Assembly (NCBI RefSeq): GCF_040869045.1
Contig: NC_090321.1
Location: 91,804,603 to 91,868,602, forward strand
Length of the DNA stretch: 64,000 nucleotides
DNA from: Eurosta solidaginis
Lineage: Eukaryota; Arthropoda; Insecta; Diptera; Tephritidae
Direction of reading: 5' to 3'
Position 1 is the stretch's first letter; the number at the start of each line of letters is the position of its first letter. The notes beneath the pieces were generated by a model. It did not search any database. It saw only the letters and a program-made list of their open reading frames with translations, and had not been told where the DNA came from. Shown in pieces: positions 45,869-57,069 of the stretch. A program made the translations under genes and the position numbers.

Positions 45869-46397
45869 ATATTCGACTTGTGTCCGGAAATCCTTGTCTT
45901 AAGCTTAGATTTAGTTGTCCCCACATATACTTTATTGCATAAGTGGGACCCGTCACCATTGCAATTAATTTGGTATATTACGTTGGATTTCTCGTATTTT
46001 TCAATCCTGCTTTTCATGTTGCTCTATATTTGTCGTAGAGTGTTGTCGTACGTGAAAGCTATTTGGAACTTGTCCCGGTCATATATATTTGAGTTCTTCA
46101 GTCTGTTGGACAAGCCTGGAATGTATGTGGCTGTCTTGAATATTTTCTTGGCATCCTGTCTGATCTCAGTAGTATTCGGTCTAGCGTAAAAAGCTCGTAT
46201 GTAGCTATTGATTAAAGATAGAGGAAAATCGTTGTCTGTTAATATTTCCTTGACCAGGGCAACATTTTCTTCATGGTAACATGCGTCGCTAATAGAGAGA
46301 ACTTTTCTGACAAAGTTCTTTGCCGTGTTTACTATGATTCTTCTTTCGTGCTTGGAATAAAAGTTTATTAATCTCCCAGACGCAGTGGGTTTTTGTA
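45869..46397 (-). pseudogene. Penelope copy A, GIY-YIG endonuclease part
   Basis: The conserved linker (YKKPTASGRLINFYSKHERR in the intact copy) is followed by NVIYQINCNGDGSHLCNKVYVGTTKSKL, the GIY-YIG core of Penelope elements with its cysteines. The reading frame is shifted by a one-base loss right after the RT stop, and the gene is cut at 45869. Confidence 0.85.
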
Positions 46398-48185
46398 CTA
46401 TTTGAATGTAAGTTTATTGTTATGTCTTATTACCATCGTATCTAAGAATGGTAATTTTCCGTCAACTTCTATCTCTGACGTGAAATTTATAGACTTCATG
46501 TAGCTATTTAGAGTGGCCACCGTTTCTTGGACTTTATCTGTTTTGACGATAGCAAATATATCATCCACATATTTCGTTAGCACACGTGGTTTATGTGGAA
46601 AATCTTCCATGAATTTGTTCAGCAATTCCTCCATTACAATATCTGCAATGACTGGCGATGCTGGGGATCCCATAGGCATTCCATAGCGCTGTTCATATAT
46701 TTTGTCTCTAAATTTAAAATACCTGTTGTCCTTTATGCAGAATCGTACTACCCCAAGAAATAAGTCCTTCGTTAACGAAGTGTGTCTTTTTATCAAATCC
46801 CACTTATTCTCAATAATTTTCATCGCATGGTCTACTGGAACGCTAGGGAAAAGAGATACCACATCAAAAGAAACTAGACTTTCATCGTCATATATATATG
46901 TCTTTTTTATTTTGTCTTTAGACTCGATTGAGTCTTTTACGTTGAAAATGGAAGATTTTGTTATGTTCTTAAGTATGTTAGTGAGGTATTTACACATACT
47001 ATATGATGGCGAATTTACTGACGCACATATTGGTTTCAATGGAATTCCTTCCTTGTGGATCTTCGGTAGACCATAGAGTCTCGGCGCATTAGCTGTTTTG
47101 CTTAGCAGACGGTATTTTTCACTCAGACTAATCATTTTGTTTTTAAACATCTTTTCGACAAATTCATTATTCTTTTCTTGGAGTTTGTTGGTGGGATCTC
47201 TTTTCAGAACTCTGTATGACGTGATGTCATTAACTATTTTCCCTAACTTCGTTTCATATTCAGATTTTTCCAAAACCACTGTAACATTACCTTTATCTGC
47301 ACTGAGGACCAGTAGGTGTTTATTGTTACTGAGGAACTCTTTTGCTGAATGTAGGGTGTCTAAAACAAAATTATCTCTCGTATTATAATTTGGTCTTTTC
47401 AGGTGATCCCGTATTAATGTGGTTAAATTATTTCTTTCTGTCTCTTGTCTTTCTCTGTCTCCGATGGTTTGTATACAGTCCTCTCCGTCTGCTATTATCT
47501 TAAAAAGTGGAAAATTTTTCGTTTTTGTTGGCAAAGCATATTTTGGACCTAACGAGAGAAGCCACTGAGTGTTAGCTGGTATATTTGTTGGTGTTGTGTT
47601 ACAAAACCACTGGGGAATGTGTTTGATGTTTAGTAGTTTTGTTTGTTCGTCTTTAAGTCTATAAAATTTGTCCGTTTGTGTTTTCTTGATTTTTGTTGTA
47701 AGTTTGTTAGTTAGCAAAGTTTCACTCTCGAAAAATACGACGGAATCTTCCTCATTTAATTGTTGTTTTAAATTTGTTGTTAGTTTATTTACCTCCTTTT
47801 CCTTTTTCTTCGGAAGTTCGTGCTTGATTTTGATAATTATATTTAATAATTTCTTTTGGACTGTTACCAAATATGATGACGCTGCTTTGTTGATCTTTGA
47901 TGAAATTTTCTCGCTTTTGATGTTGCATTCAAGGGTGTATACAATGTTTTTGGTGGTATTTTTGATGAAATTTGGTATTATGCCGCTCTTCCTGCATCTA
48001 CCCAAAAACTTTATCGACTCCGTCAGCCCATTCAGTTGTTGTGTGTTATATTGATAACGTTTTGTGCACCTCCTGGTCTTCATGTCATACCTGTTCTTGA
48101 TGTTTTTGTAGACTCCAATTGCATTGTTGTCATTTCGGTGTGCTCTCCGATCCATAATTTTTATTTGTTGTTTTTCGGCCGTCAA
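46398..48185 (-). pseudogene. Penelope copy A reverse transcriptase (595 codons)
   Basis: Penelope RT blocks in order are LSADKGNVTVVLEKSEY, YGLPKIHKEGIPLKPI, DVVSLFPSVPVDHAMKII, YGMPMGSPASPVIADIVME and TKYVDDIFAIV (about residue 538). Next come EVDGKLPFLDTMV and NNKLTFK. The RT is intact to a TAG at 46398-46400. The third copy has TGG there (KWYKKP), so the stop cuts RT from the GIY-YIG domain. The likely start is MDRRAHRNDN at 48155. Confidence 0.92.
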
Positions 48186-48475
48186 TACTTAAATTATTAA
48201 ATTTTTCGAGCTCAAGGCCACGCATAAATAAAAACCAAATATTTTATATCTTTCAATAAATATACTTGTTTAATGTTAATCGATATTTCGACCCCAATCT
48301 GAGATCATCCTCAGGACTGAAGAGATTACAAAACAATAAAAACATCAAAAAGTGCATTTTACGTACATCCTTATAACACAACTTACACTCTTGGCTGTGC
48401 CTGATCGACTAATTTTAAAGGATTACATATTAAACGAATATAAACAATATAATGTAAACAAATAAAATAAAAAAA
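48186..48475 (-). repeat. Penelope terminal repeat, middle (first part)
   Basis: It has the same sequence as 41838-42150. It is interrupted by SINE copy 4 at 48476, resumes at 48832-48897, is split by the R1 element and resumes again at 54473-54570. Confidence 0.85.
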
Positions 48476-48831
48476 AAATAAATGTAAGGCGCGATAACCT
48501 CCGAAGAGATCTAAGGCCGAGCTTCTCTTCCAATTTGCGTCGTGCTCCTCTTGATTTTTCCCTACAAATTGGCCGGACGGGACCTACATGTTTTATGCCG
48601 ACTCCGAACGGCATCTGCAAGGCAGATGAGTTTTCACTGAGAGCTTTTCATGGCAGAAATACAATCGGAGCGCTTGCCAGACACTGCCGAGGGGTGACCC
48701 CGCTTAGAAAAATTTTCTTCTAATTGAAAAATTTTATTTCTAAAATTTTGATGTTGCTTTGCCCGGGAGTTGAACCCAGGGCATACGGTGTGATAGGCGG
48801 AGCACGCTACCATCACACCACGGTGGCAGCC
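48476..48831 (-). mobile_element. tRNA-derived SINE, copy 4
   Basis: Minus-strand copy with the full head (GGCTGCCACCGTGGTGTGAT, B box GGTTCAACTCC) and body. It ends in an A/T tail (AAATAAAATAAAAAAAAAAT) against the Penelope terminal repeat. It is close in sequence to copy 3. Confidence 0.88.
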
Positions 48832-49697
48832 ATAAATATAAACAAATTTTGACAAAAACAACCATGTACAAATTTCTCCAACTGTACGTCGCGCTCACTC
48901 TGAGTGTGGATTTCGCTGTGTACGGACGGTGTTTTGTAGTCGCGGACAGTTGTGTTAAGAAATTCAGTGTGTATACCAAAAGAGTGTGCTTAGTGTGTTT
49001 TGTAGCAAAACAAAGGGGCCTAAAAACCTTTGTTGTGTGATTTATTGATATTATTGGACATTTGGAGCCCCAAGTTAGCGGTCAGCCGAAGGTCAATCTC
49101 CGGCGGAGCCCTAATTTTTGTGCGCGTGTTTTGGTTGCTACCAATTTTCACCCTAACCTCAAAGTGCTTGCACGTGGAGGTATACTTGTGTGTGTGCGCG
49201 CATTCAATCGGCTGTGAGTGAGTACCCAGGTGAAAACTTGTGTGTGACTACACACTGTTCCGCTTGGGACCAGTGTTGGACTACTTGCTCAGTGAGCAAT
49301 TGTGGACTGCCTGCGTAAGGGGGCATAAACCCATACTCAAATTAGTGGCAGTATCAGCTGTAGCGTTTATAGTCTGCCCGTTCAGCTCGGCGTAGCTTCG
49401 TGCCGGTCGACTCGTCCCCGATACGGGGAACAGTGTTCCGTCCGTCGGGGCGGTGGTAGTGACCACGTCAGCACTTTGCTGACAAACAGTGTACGAGCTA
49501 CGTCACCGCGCTTTTGCTATAGCTGACGGGTTGGGCTGCTACTGCTGCTGACCACTGATTCTGAGTGGTTATAGCCCTCTAACCTAGGGCGGCCTGCATT
49601 CGCCCAGTGGGCATCGGTTTTTTCTTGGTATATACTTCCACAGCCGTGTCGTATAAGTGTAACCGGGTTTGCCTCTGTGGACAGGTGCTTTGAGGTA

Positions 49698-50886
49698 ATG
49701 AAGGGCGTCGCGAAAAAGCGCCCGGGGCCGCGTTCCGCCGGAGGCCGTTCTTCGACGGCCGCTGATGTGTCGACCTCGGGTGATGACAAAGGTGTAAGTT
49801 CGCGGCAATTTCTAAAGTCGAACACCGGGAGAGCTACCGCCGTACAAACCGGTCGTAAATCGAATAAAAAAGCGGGTAAGTCGGGGATACCGGTGGCGTC
49901 AAGGAAGGCGACCACCTCAAAAATCGAGGAGCAAGGAGGTAAGGGCGGGCTGAGTATGTCCGCGAAGTCGGAGGATGTGGAGAGTATTCTCCCGAAATCC
50001 GACGACGACGCGGATATATGCAGTCTGCCGGAATCCGGGCTATCCGGGGCAGGTCCATATAGTTTGAACCAACCCAAGGTAGCGGGGGGTGCCGGTCTCG
50101 TTGCTGAGTCCGTGGTGACTACTGTCGCTGGCGCCTCAACCGACGGTATAGCAGCCGATGGCGTGCCAGAGACTGTTGCTGACGTTGAGGACGCAATCGA
50201 TGGTAGTAAATGTGCGGGCAATGACGCAAACGAGCCGGCGAAGTCTTTAGTGGGGGAGGCAAGTGTGAAAAAATCTGTGGAGAATTTGGGGGAGAAGGGC
50301 GCTGTCGCTGTTGACAGCTGTGGACCACCCGCTGGCACCGAGCTTTCCGGCGGTCAGTCCGCTGGAGGTAAGGCTGCGAGTGGGGGATCCTCTGCAGCTG
50401 GCGGGAGCGCTAGTGCTTCGAGAGCTGCCTCTGGAGTGGACGGCTCCTGGGTTGTTGCCCTAAAGAGGATCACCGCTAGCTTTAGTAAGGTGGTCTTTGG
50501 AGACAGCGGTGCAGACCTCAAGTCTGCTGAGAGGCTGATGGAGGTTTCCTCAGAATATGAGGCCCTCCTAATGACGGCTATAGCCGAGAATGCCCGACTC
50601 CGCGGACAAATTGAGGCGATGTCACTGCGGGGCGTCATGCTGGGAGGTGCATCCCCGCGAAGCGGTGGACCTGCCGCCGCAGATCGTTTGGCGATGCCGC
50701 CTCCGGGCACGACGATCCCGGCTGCCATCGTACCTGCGCCTGCTGTCCCAAAGCCGCTCCACACCTGGTCGGCGGTCGTCAAGGGCGGCAAACCCGGGGT
50801 CTCTGCAAAAGAGGTAGTGGAGAAAATTAATAAGGAGGTTGGGCCGACACTTGGTGTACGCGTGCACCAAGTGAAACCTGTGCGGT

Positions 50887-50928
<42 letters not shown>

Positions 50929-51524
50929 AGTTATTCGCCTACCCTCTAAGGAGGAGCGGGATAAAGTCCTCGCAAATAAGAAGTTTTCCGAGGTGGGTTT
51001 AGAAGTGTGCGAAAACCGGAAGCAAGGCACTAGGGTGATCATTCGGGGGGGTTTACGCGCAAATCTCCCCTGATGAATTCATGGAGGAGGTCTTTCGTCT
51101 GAACCTCGCGAAGGTTGACCCTGAGTGTCAGAAGTCAGAGGTTAGGCTGATCAGTCGACCTTGGAAGGCAGACGTCGAGGGAGCAACGGTGACCGTCACC
51201 CTGTAGGGACCGGACAAGTTAATGTCCCCCCTCTTGGATGCGGGCCGTTGCTATGTCAAATGGTTTTCCTTCCCGGTTCGGCCGGAGAGTCAAACCTATA
51301 GCTGCTTCCGCTGTCTGAGTTTTGACCACCAAGTGAGGGACTGTGGGTTGAAGGCTGCCGTCTGTCGGAGGTGCGGACAGGAAGGGCATATTGAGGCAAA
51401 GTGCCCTAATGGGGTGCATTGCCGAAATTGTGCATTCAGGGGCAGACCCGCCGCACATCTTATGATGTCGGCGGAATGCCCGACATATGCTGCCGTTGTT
51501 GCCCGTGCACTCGCCAGACATTGA
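49698..51524 (+). pseudogene. R1-clade ORF1 (Gag), interrupted by a G40 tract
   Basis: The Gly/Ala/Ser-rich N-terminal half (MKGVAKKRPGPRSAGG start at 49698) is followed by a structured region (SWVVALKRITASFSKVVFGD) and VHQVKPVRSGG. Forty G in a row follow at 50888-50927. After the tract the frame continues as VVIRLPSKEERDKVLANKKF, shifts near 51045 and meets a TAG near 51205. It then ends with three zinc knuckles (CFRC, CRRC, CPNGVHCRNC; 51300-51440). It stops with TGA at 51522-51524. An RNA-binding role is family knowledge. Confidence 0.85.
50888..50927 (+). repeat. Homopolymer of 40 G
   Basis: An uninterrupted G40 lies in the Gly-rich part of ORF1. It may be an expanded GGN glycine tract or an assembly artefact, since such tracts are hard to sequence. 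Confidence 0.9.
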
Positions 51525-54034
51525 TGGGTTTAGTCCTTCAACTCAATTGTCAGGGAGCGTACTCCGTTGTGTGTGAATTGGGGGCGCGCATGGCCGAGGA
51601 GAGTTGCAGTATTGCCCTGCTCCAGGAACCCTACACTACCAATGGTGTGGTGAGAGGGCTTCCTGGAGGGTTTAGGTCCTTTTGTGACCTTCGGGGCAAT
51701 GCTGCGGTTGTGGTGAATGAGCCAAATTATGAATGCTTGTTGTTGAATGCGTCTGAATGGGGAATATGTGTGAGCATTGAGGGCTCCTTCGGGAGAGCCG
51801 TCTTTGCAAGCATATATTGTAAGTTTGGAGAACCCATGGAACCATACATCCGATACCTCGATACGGTGCTACTACTTGGGAGTAGCACGCCAGTTATCAT
51901 TGGTGTGGATGCCAATGCCGTATCCCCTATATGGCATAGCAAAATATCCAGGACTTCTCCTGGATATGCTAGTCATGGACGGGGCGAGGCGTTGGGCGAG
52001 TGGGTACTCACCTCTCACGTTCATGTTGTGAACGAACCGAGTGGGTGGTACACATTCGATGGGCCCATGGGCAGGAGTGACATTGATGTTACTCTCATGA
52101 ATGAGCCAGCAGCGAGAGCGTTCAGTTGCGGATGGAGAGTAAGGGGGGGTGAGGGGATAAGCGACCATAATCTCATTGAGATTGTGGTTGCTCCCCGTAC
52201 CACCCCGGATATGCTTGGTACGCCTTCCGTAATGGGGTGGCGTACTGCCGGGGCAAATTGGACTCTGTACGGGTTATACGTCGAGCAGGAGGTGACTGCT
52301 ACACCCCTCGATGTATTTGCAGAGCTCCCAGTAGATCAGCAGATTGCCCTCTTGAACGCCTGTATCTGGCGGGTCAATGACAGCATGTTTGAAAGGTGGA
52401 AGAAGGAGCGTTTTCGCTGTGTCAGGTGGGGGACGCGCGAACTGACCCAGAAGAGGAGATCTGTCAGGCGCCTGAGACGTCGGTTTCAATGCGCCCGGCA
52501 TATCGATTCCGATGGTCTGTCCCAGCTTAGAAGTCAATTAAGTGTGGAAACGCTTGAGTATAAGAGAATGGTTGTAGAGGTGAAAGAGGAACAATGGCGC
52601 AACTTCGTGTCAGAAAATTCGAACGACCCCTGGGGACAGGTCTACAAGATCTGTAGGGGTCGCCGCCAGACCGAAGTTAATTCCCTCCGTGTGGGCGAGC
52701 GAACAATATCAACATGGAGGGAATGTTCAGAGCTGCTTATTGAAGGGTTCTTTCCTAGGGCGGAGGTCCAGGTACCTCCCCTTGCACAAGACGTACCTGT
52801 ACCTCCACTAGAAGTTGAAGGGCTGGATTATGCATTTGGCCTGGTTAGGTCTAAACGGTCTCCGGGTTTGGATGGAATAAACGGAGAAATGTGCAAGTGT
52901 TTGTGGAAGTTTATTCCGGAATACTTGGAAGCCGTTTATGATAAATGCATATGGGAGGGTTACTTCCCACGTGAGTGGAAAGCTGCTAGGGTTGTCGTTC
53001 TCTTGAAGTCGCCTGACAAAATAAGATCTGATCCTCGGTCTTACCGAGGTATCAGCCTTCTTCCAGTGCTTGGTAAAGTGCTGGAGAGGGTTATGGTTGA
53101 GCGGCTTCAGGAGCTAGTTGGGGGTAACCAGTCGGATAGACAGTTTGGGTTCAGGAAAGGACGCAGCATTGAAGACGCCTGGATGCATGTCCAAGACTGT
53201 GTAGAGAGAAGTTCCAATAAATATGCCCTTGGCATATTTATTGACTTCAAGGGGGCGTTTGACTTCCTGCGCTGGGACAGGGTTATCGAGCGGTTAGTGG
53301 AGCTCGGCTGCCCGGAAATTGCTTTGTGGCAGAGCTATTTCTCGGACAGACGAGCTACTATCGTTGGTGCCTGCGAGAGTGTGGAAAGGGAGGTGGCTCG
53401 TGGTTGTCCGCAGGGATCCATCTGTGGTCCATATATATGGAACATGATGATGGACTCCTTGTTAAGGCAACTCGAGCATCTTTGCAAATTCAGCGCCTAT
53501 GCGGATGACCTCCTCTTATTAGTAGAGGGGGATTCTCGCGCCAGTATTGAGCGTACCAGCGAGTCGCTATGTCAAGTAGTGGCTGGCTGGGGCGCCCATG
53601 TTGGCGTAGAGATTTCGGTGGACAAAACTGTGATGATGCTGCTCAAGGGCAGATTGTCACAGAATCGCCCACCGGTTGTCCGCATCGGCGGGGTCAGCAT
53701 CAGATACGCGACGAAAGTCAAATACCTGGGGCTGACAATGGGTGAGCGGATGAACTTCCTGCCACACTTGGATGCTGTCAGGGATAGGATGCAGAATGTT
53801 TCGGGGCAGTTACGACGAATCATTCGGAGTGACTGGGGCCTGAGTCGCCGTGCCGTTCGCACAATATATCGTGGCCTACTCGTAGCATGCGCTACTTTTG
53901 GTGCCGCCATATGGTACCGAACGGTCATGACTGCTCATGGTCAGAGGCGCGTGCTGAGCATACAGAGGTGCATGATGCTCCCATGCTTGCCCTTGTGTCG
54001 TACCGTTTCCACGGTAACCCCACCTCACCCCTAG
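51524..54034 (+). CDS. R1-clade ORF2: APE endonuclease and reverse transcriptase
   Basis: I chose the ATG at 51524-51526, overlapping the ORF1 stop as TGATG. The APE domain runs over residues 1-230 (LQLNCQGAYS, LLQEPYT, GVDANAVSPIWHS, RSDIDVTL, GISDHNLIE). The RT domain holds LKSPDKIRSDPRSYRGISLL, FGFRKGRSIEDA, FIDFKGAFD, GCPQGSICGP and AYADDLLLLV (YADD at about residue 659). The catalytic motifs look intact. The protein ends at CRTVSTVTPPHP where R1 relatives continue for some 200 residues including a CCHC knuckle, so the C-terminus is deleted. Confidence 0.9.
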   Translation: MGLVLQLNCQGAYSVVCELGARMAEESCSIALLQEPYTTNGVVRGLPGGFRSFCDLRGNAAVVVNEPNYECLLLNASEWGICVSIEGSFGRAVFASIYCKFGEPMEPYIRYLDTVLLLGSSTPVIIGVDANAVSPIWHSKISRTSPGYASHGRGEALGEWVLTSHVHVVNEPSGWYTFDGPMGRSDIDVTLMNEPAARAFSCGWRVRGGEGISDHNLIEIVVAPRTTPDMLGTPSVMGWRTAGANWTLYGLYVEQEVTATPLDVFAELPVDQQIALLNACIWRVNDSMFERWKKERFRCVRWGTRELTQKRRSVRRLRRRFQCARHIDSDGLSQLRSQLSVETLEYKRMVVEVKEEQWRNFVSENSNDPWGQVYKICRGRRQTEVNSLRVGERTISTWRECSELLIEGFFPRAEVQVPPLAQDVPVPPLEVEGLDYAFGLVRSKRSPGLDGINGEMCKCLWKFIPEYLEAVYDKCIWEGYFPREWKAARVVVLLKSPDKIRSDPRSYRGISLLPVLGKVLERVMVERLQELVGGNQSDRQFGFRKGRSIEDAWMHVQDCVERSSNKYALGIFIDFKGAFDFLRWDRVIERLVELGCPEIALWQSYFSDRRATIVGACESVEREVARGCPQGSICGPYIWNMMMDSLLRQLEHLCKFSAYADDLLLLVEGDSRASIERTSESLCQVVAGWGAHVGVEISVDKTVMMLLKGRLSQNRPPVVRIGGVSIRYATKVKYLGLTMGERMNFLPHLDAVRDRMQNVSGQLRRIIRSDWGLSRRAVRTIYRGLLVACATFGAAIWYRTVMTAHGQRRVLSIQRCMMLPCLPLCRTVSTVTPPHP

Positions 54035-54456
54035 GCGGCCGGTCCGGAGTAGGTGGATACTCAACCGGAAATGGCTTCGGCTGCGAAAGTCAGACCAAGA
54101 CTTTAAAGTGGTACCACGGGGAACAGATAGCCCGCGGAGCTTGCTCCGTTTCTGTTCATTTGCGGTTGGCCCCTTTGGGAGCATCGTGGTGGCTGTGGTT
54201 GATATCCGAATGCGGTAAGAGTTGGTCAGCTCGAATGTGGAGTTGCATTGCAACCGGGTGCCATGACCCATAGAATGGAAGAGGTGTTAGATAGGCCTCC
54301 AACCCCACCAAGGTGATGATGTGTCCACTCACATTATCGATTGGTACCAAGGTAAGCGAGCCTTGGGGGCTGGTCAGACCCGCTTTGACCTGTGTACTTG
54401 GTACATGCGTGAGGTTAGGTCTTCGAAGACAGGCACTCACGTAAAACCTACACTCG
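54035..54456 (+). other. R1-clade 3' UTR
   Basis: Noncoding and GC-rich, it ends CGTAAAACCTACACTCG directly at the target duplication. It has no A tail. Short ORFs on either strand are incidental. Confidence 0.7.
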
Positions 54457-54570
54457 CTGTACGTCGCGCTCAGCATACATATATATGTACATATATCAGC
54501 TACAGGTAAACTGTTGTTGTCTAACATTATAATACGAATATTGGTGGGACATTAAACTAACAAATTACTC

Positions 54571-55350
54571 TCAAAGCGCTTTTTTGTTTCTGCTTATTAG
54601 CTGCCTATAGGCTGAAGCACAAGTTTCCGTGTCTGTTTTGAAATTTATCCGTTTGTCGCTCTCTATATTGATAATATGAAGCATTTCAAGTATGTATCTC
54701 TTGTTATATTGCTTCTCTTGTTGCAAAATTCTCACATTGTCTAAATCTGGACAATGTCCCGTAACGCTACAATGATGTGTTAAGGCTGTTTTGTTATCTT
54801 TCAAATTATTTCTTTTTTTTATATTCGACTTGTGTCCGGAAATCCTTGTCTTAAGCTTAGATTTAGTTGTCCCCACATATACTTTATTGCATAAGTGGGA
54901 CCCGTCACCATTGCAATTAATTTGGTATATTACGTTGGATTTCTCGTATTTTTCAATCCTGCTTTTCATGTTGCTGTATATTTGTCGTAGATTGTTGTCG
55001 TACGTGAAAGCTATTTGGAACTTGTCCCGGTCATATATATTTGAGTTCTTCAGTCTGTTGGACAAGCCTGTAATGTATGTGGCTGTCTTGAATATTTTCT
55101 TGGCATCCTGTCTGATCTCAGTAGTATTCGGTCTAGCGTAAAAAGCTCGTATGTAGCTATTGATTAAAGATAGAGAAAAATCGTTGTCTGTTAATATTTC
55201 CTTGATCAGGGCAACATTTTCTTCATGGTAACATGCGTCGCTAATAGAGAGAACTTTTCTGACAAAGTTCTTTGCCGTGTTTACTATGATTCTTCTTTCG
55301 TGCTTGGAATAAAAGTTTATTAATCTCCCAGACGCAGTGGGTTTTTTGTA
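54571..55350 (-). pseudogene. Penelope copy B, GIY-YIG endonuclease part
   Basis: It runs from the linker after the RT stop (YKKPTASGR) through NVIYQINCNGDGSHLCNKVYVGTTKSK to RQLISRNKKAL at 54571. It is uninterrupted here, unlike copy A. The 164-codon ORF at 54571-55065 covers the core. It is separated from RT only by the TAG at 55351-55353. Confidence 0.88.
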
Positions 55351-56999
55351 CTATTTGAATGTAAGTTTATTGTTATGTCTTATTACCATCGTATCTAAGA
55401 ATGGTAATTTTCCGTCAACTTCTATCTCTGACGTGAAATTTATAGACTTCATGTAGCTATTTAGAGTGGCCACCGTTTCTTGGACTTTATCTGTTTTGAC
55501 GATAGCAAATATATCATCCACATATTTCGTTAGCACACGTGGTTTATGTGGAAAATCTTCCATGAATTTGTTCAGCAATTCCTCCATTACAATATCTGCA
55601 ATGACTGGCGATGCTGGGGATCCCATAGGCATTCCATAGCGCTGTTCATATATTTTGTCTCTAAATTTAAAATACCTGTTGGCCTTTATGCAGAATCGTA
55701 CTACCCCAAGAAATAAGTCCTTCGTTAACGAAGTGTGGCTTTTTATCAAATCCCACTTATTCTCAATAATTTTCATCGCATGGTCTACTGGAACGCTAGG
55801 GAAAAGAGATACCACATCAAAAGAAACTAGACTTTCATCGTCATATATATATGTCTTTTTTATTTTGTCTTTAAACTCGATTGAGTCTTTTACGTTGAAA
55901 ATGGAAGATTTTGTTATGTTCTTAAGTATGTTAGTGAGGTATTTACACATACTATATGATGGCGAATTTACTGACGAACATATTGGTCTCAATGGAATTC
56001 CTTCCTTGTGGATCTTCGGTAGACCATAGAGTCTCGGCGCATTAGCTGTTTTGCTTAGCAGACGGTATTTTTCACTCAGACTAATCATTTTGTTTTTAAA
56101 CATCTTTTCGACAAATTCATTATTCTTTTGTATGACGTGATGTCATTAACTATTTTCCCTAACTTCGTTTCATATTCAGATTTTTCCAAAACCACTGTAA
56201 CATTACCTTTATCTGCACTGAGGACCAGTAGGTGTTTATTGTTACTGAGGAACTCTTTTGCTGAATGTAGGGTGTCTAAAACAAAATTATCTCTCGTATT
56301 ATAATTTGGTCTTTTCAGGTGATCCCGTATTAATGTGGTTAAATTATTTCTTTCTGTCTGTTGTCTTTCTCTGTCTCCGATGGTTTGTATACAGTCCTCT
56401 CCGTCTGCTATTATCTTAAAAAGTGGAAAAGTTTTCGTTTTTGTTGGCAAAGCATATTTTGGACCTAACGAGAGAAGCCACTGAGTGTCAGCTGGTATAT
56501 TTGTTGGTGTTGTGTTACAAAACCACTGGGGAATGTGTTTGATGTTTAGTAGTTGTTTTTGTTCGTCTTTAAGTCTATAAAATTTGTCCGTTTGTGTTTT
56601 CTTGATTTTTGTTGTAAGTTTGTTAGTTAGCAGAGTTTCACTCTTGAAAAATACGACGGAATCTTCCTCATTTAATTGTTGTTTTAAATTTGTTGTTAGT
56701 TTATTTACCTCCTTTTCCTTTTTCTTCCGAAGTTCGTGCTTGATTTTGATAATTATATTTAATAATTTCTTTTGGACTGTTACCAAATATGATGACGCTG
56801 CTTTGTTGATCTTTGATGAAATTTTCTCGTTTTTGATGTTGCATTCAAGGGTGTATACAATGTTTTTGGTGGTATTTTTGATGAAATTTGGTATTATGCC
56901 GCTCTTCCTGCATCTACCCAAAAACTTTATCGACTCCGTCAGCCCATTCAGTTGTTGTGTGTTATATTGATAACGTTTTGTGCACCTCCTGGTCTTCAT
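55351..56999 (-). pseudogene. Penelope copy B reverse transcriptase, frameshifted
   Basis: It has the same RT as copy A (YGLPKIHKEG, DVVSLFPSVP, MPMGSPASP, YVDD) with a ~44-bp deletion near 56129 that removes RVLKRDPTNK and shifts the frame. Another one-base loss near 57018 breaks the N-terminus. It shares the RT-terminating TAG with copy A. The minus-strand copy ends at the MDRRAHR start (57069), where copy C begins on the other strand. Confidence 0.9.
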
Positions 57000-57069
57000 G
57001 TCATACCTGTTCTTGATTTTTTGTAGACTCCAATTGCATTGTTGTCATTTCGGTGTGCTCTCCGATCCA

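Larger units (their letters stand above)
48898..54456 (+). mobile_element. R1-clade non-LTR retrotransposon, 5.6 kb
   Basis: It is flanked by an exact 16-bp duplication CTGTACGTCGCGCTCA (48882-48897 and 54457-54472) within the Penelope terminal repeat. It is more GC-rich than its surroundings. Layout: about 780 bp 5' UTR, ORF1 (Gag with CCHC knuckles), ORF2 (APE, RT), about 420 bp 3' UTR without a poly(A) tail. Full 5' length plus intact duplications suggests a fairly recent arrival. Confidence 0.92.

Noticed and set aside
46702..48054. Plus-strand ORFs of 96-128 codons, mirrored at 55655-56970
   Set aside because: They are antisense to the Penelope RT in both copies. Their conservation follows from the RT on the other strand.
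49517..50338. 273-codon minus-strand ORF rich in Pro, Ser and Ala
   Set aside because: It is antisense to the GC-rich R1 ORF1; composition alone keeps it open.
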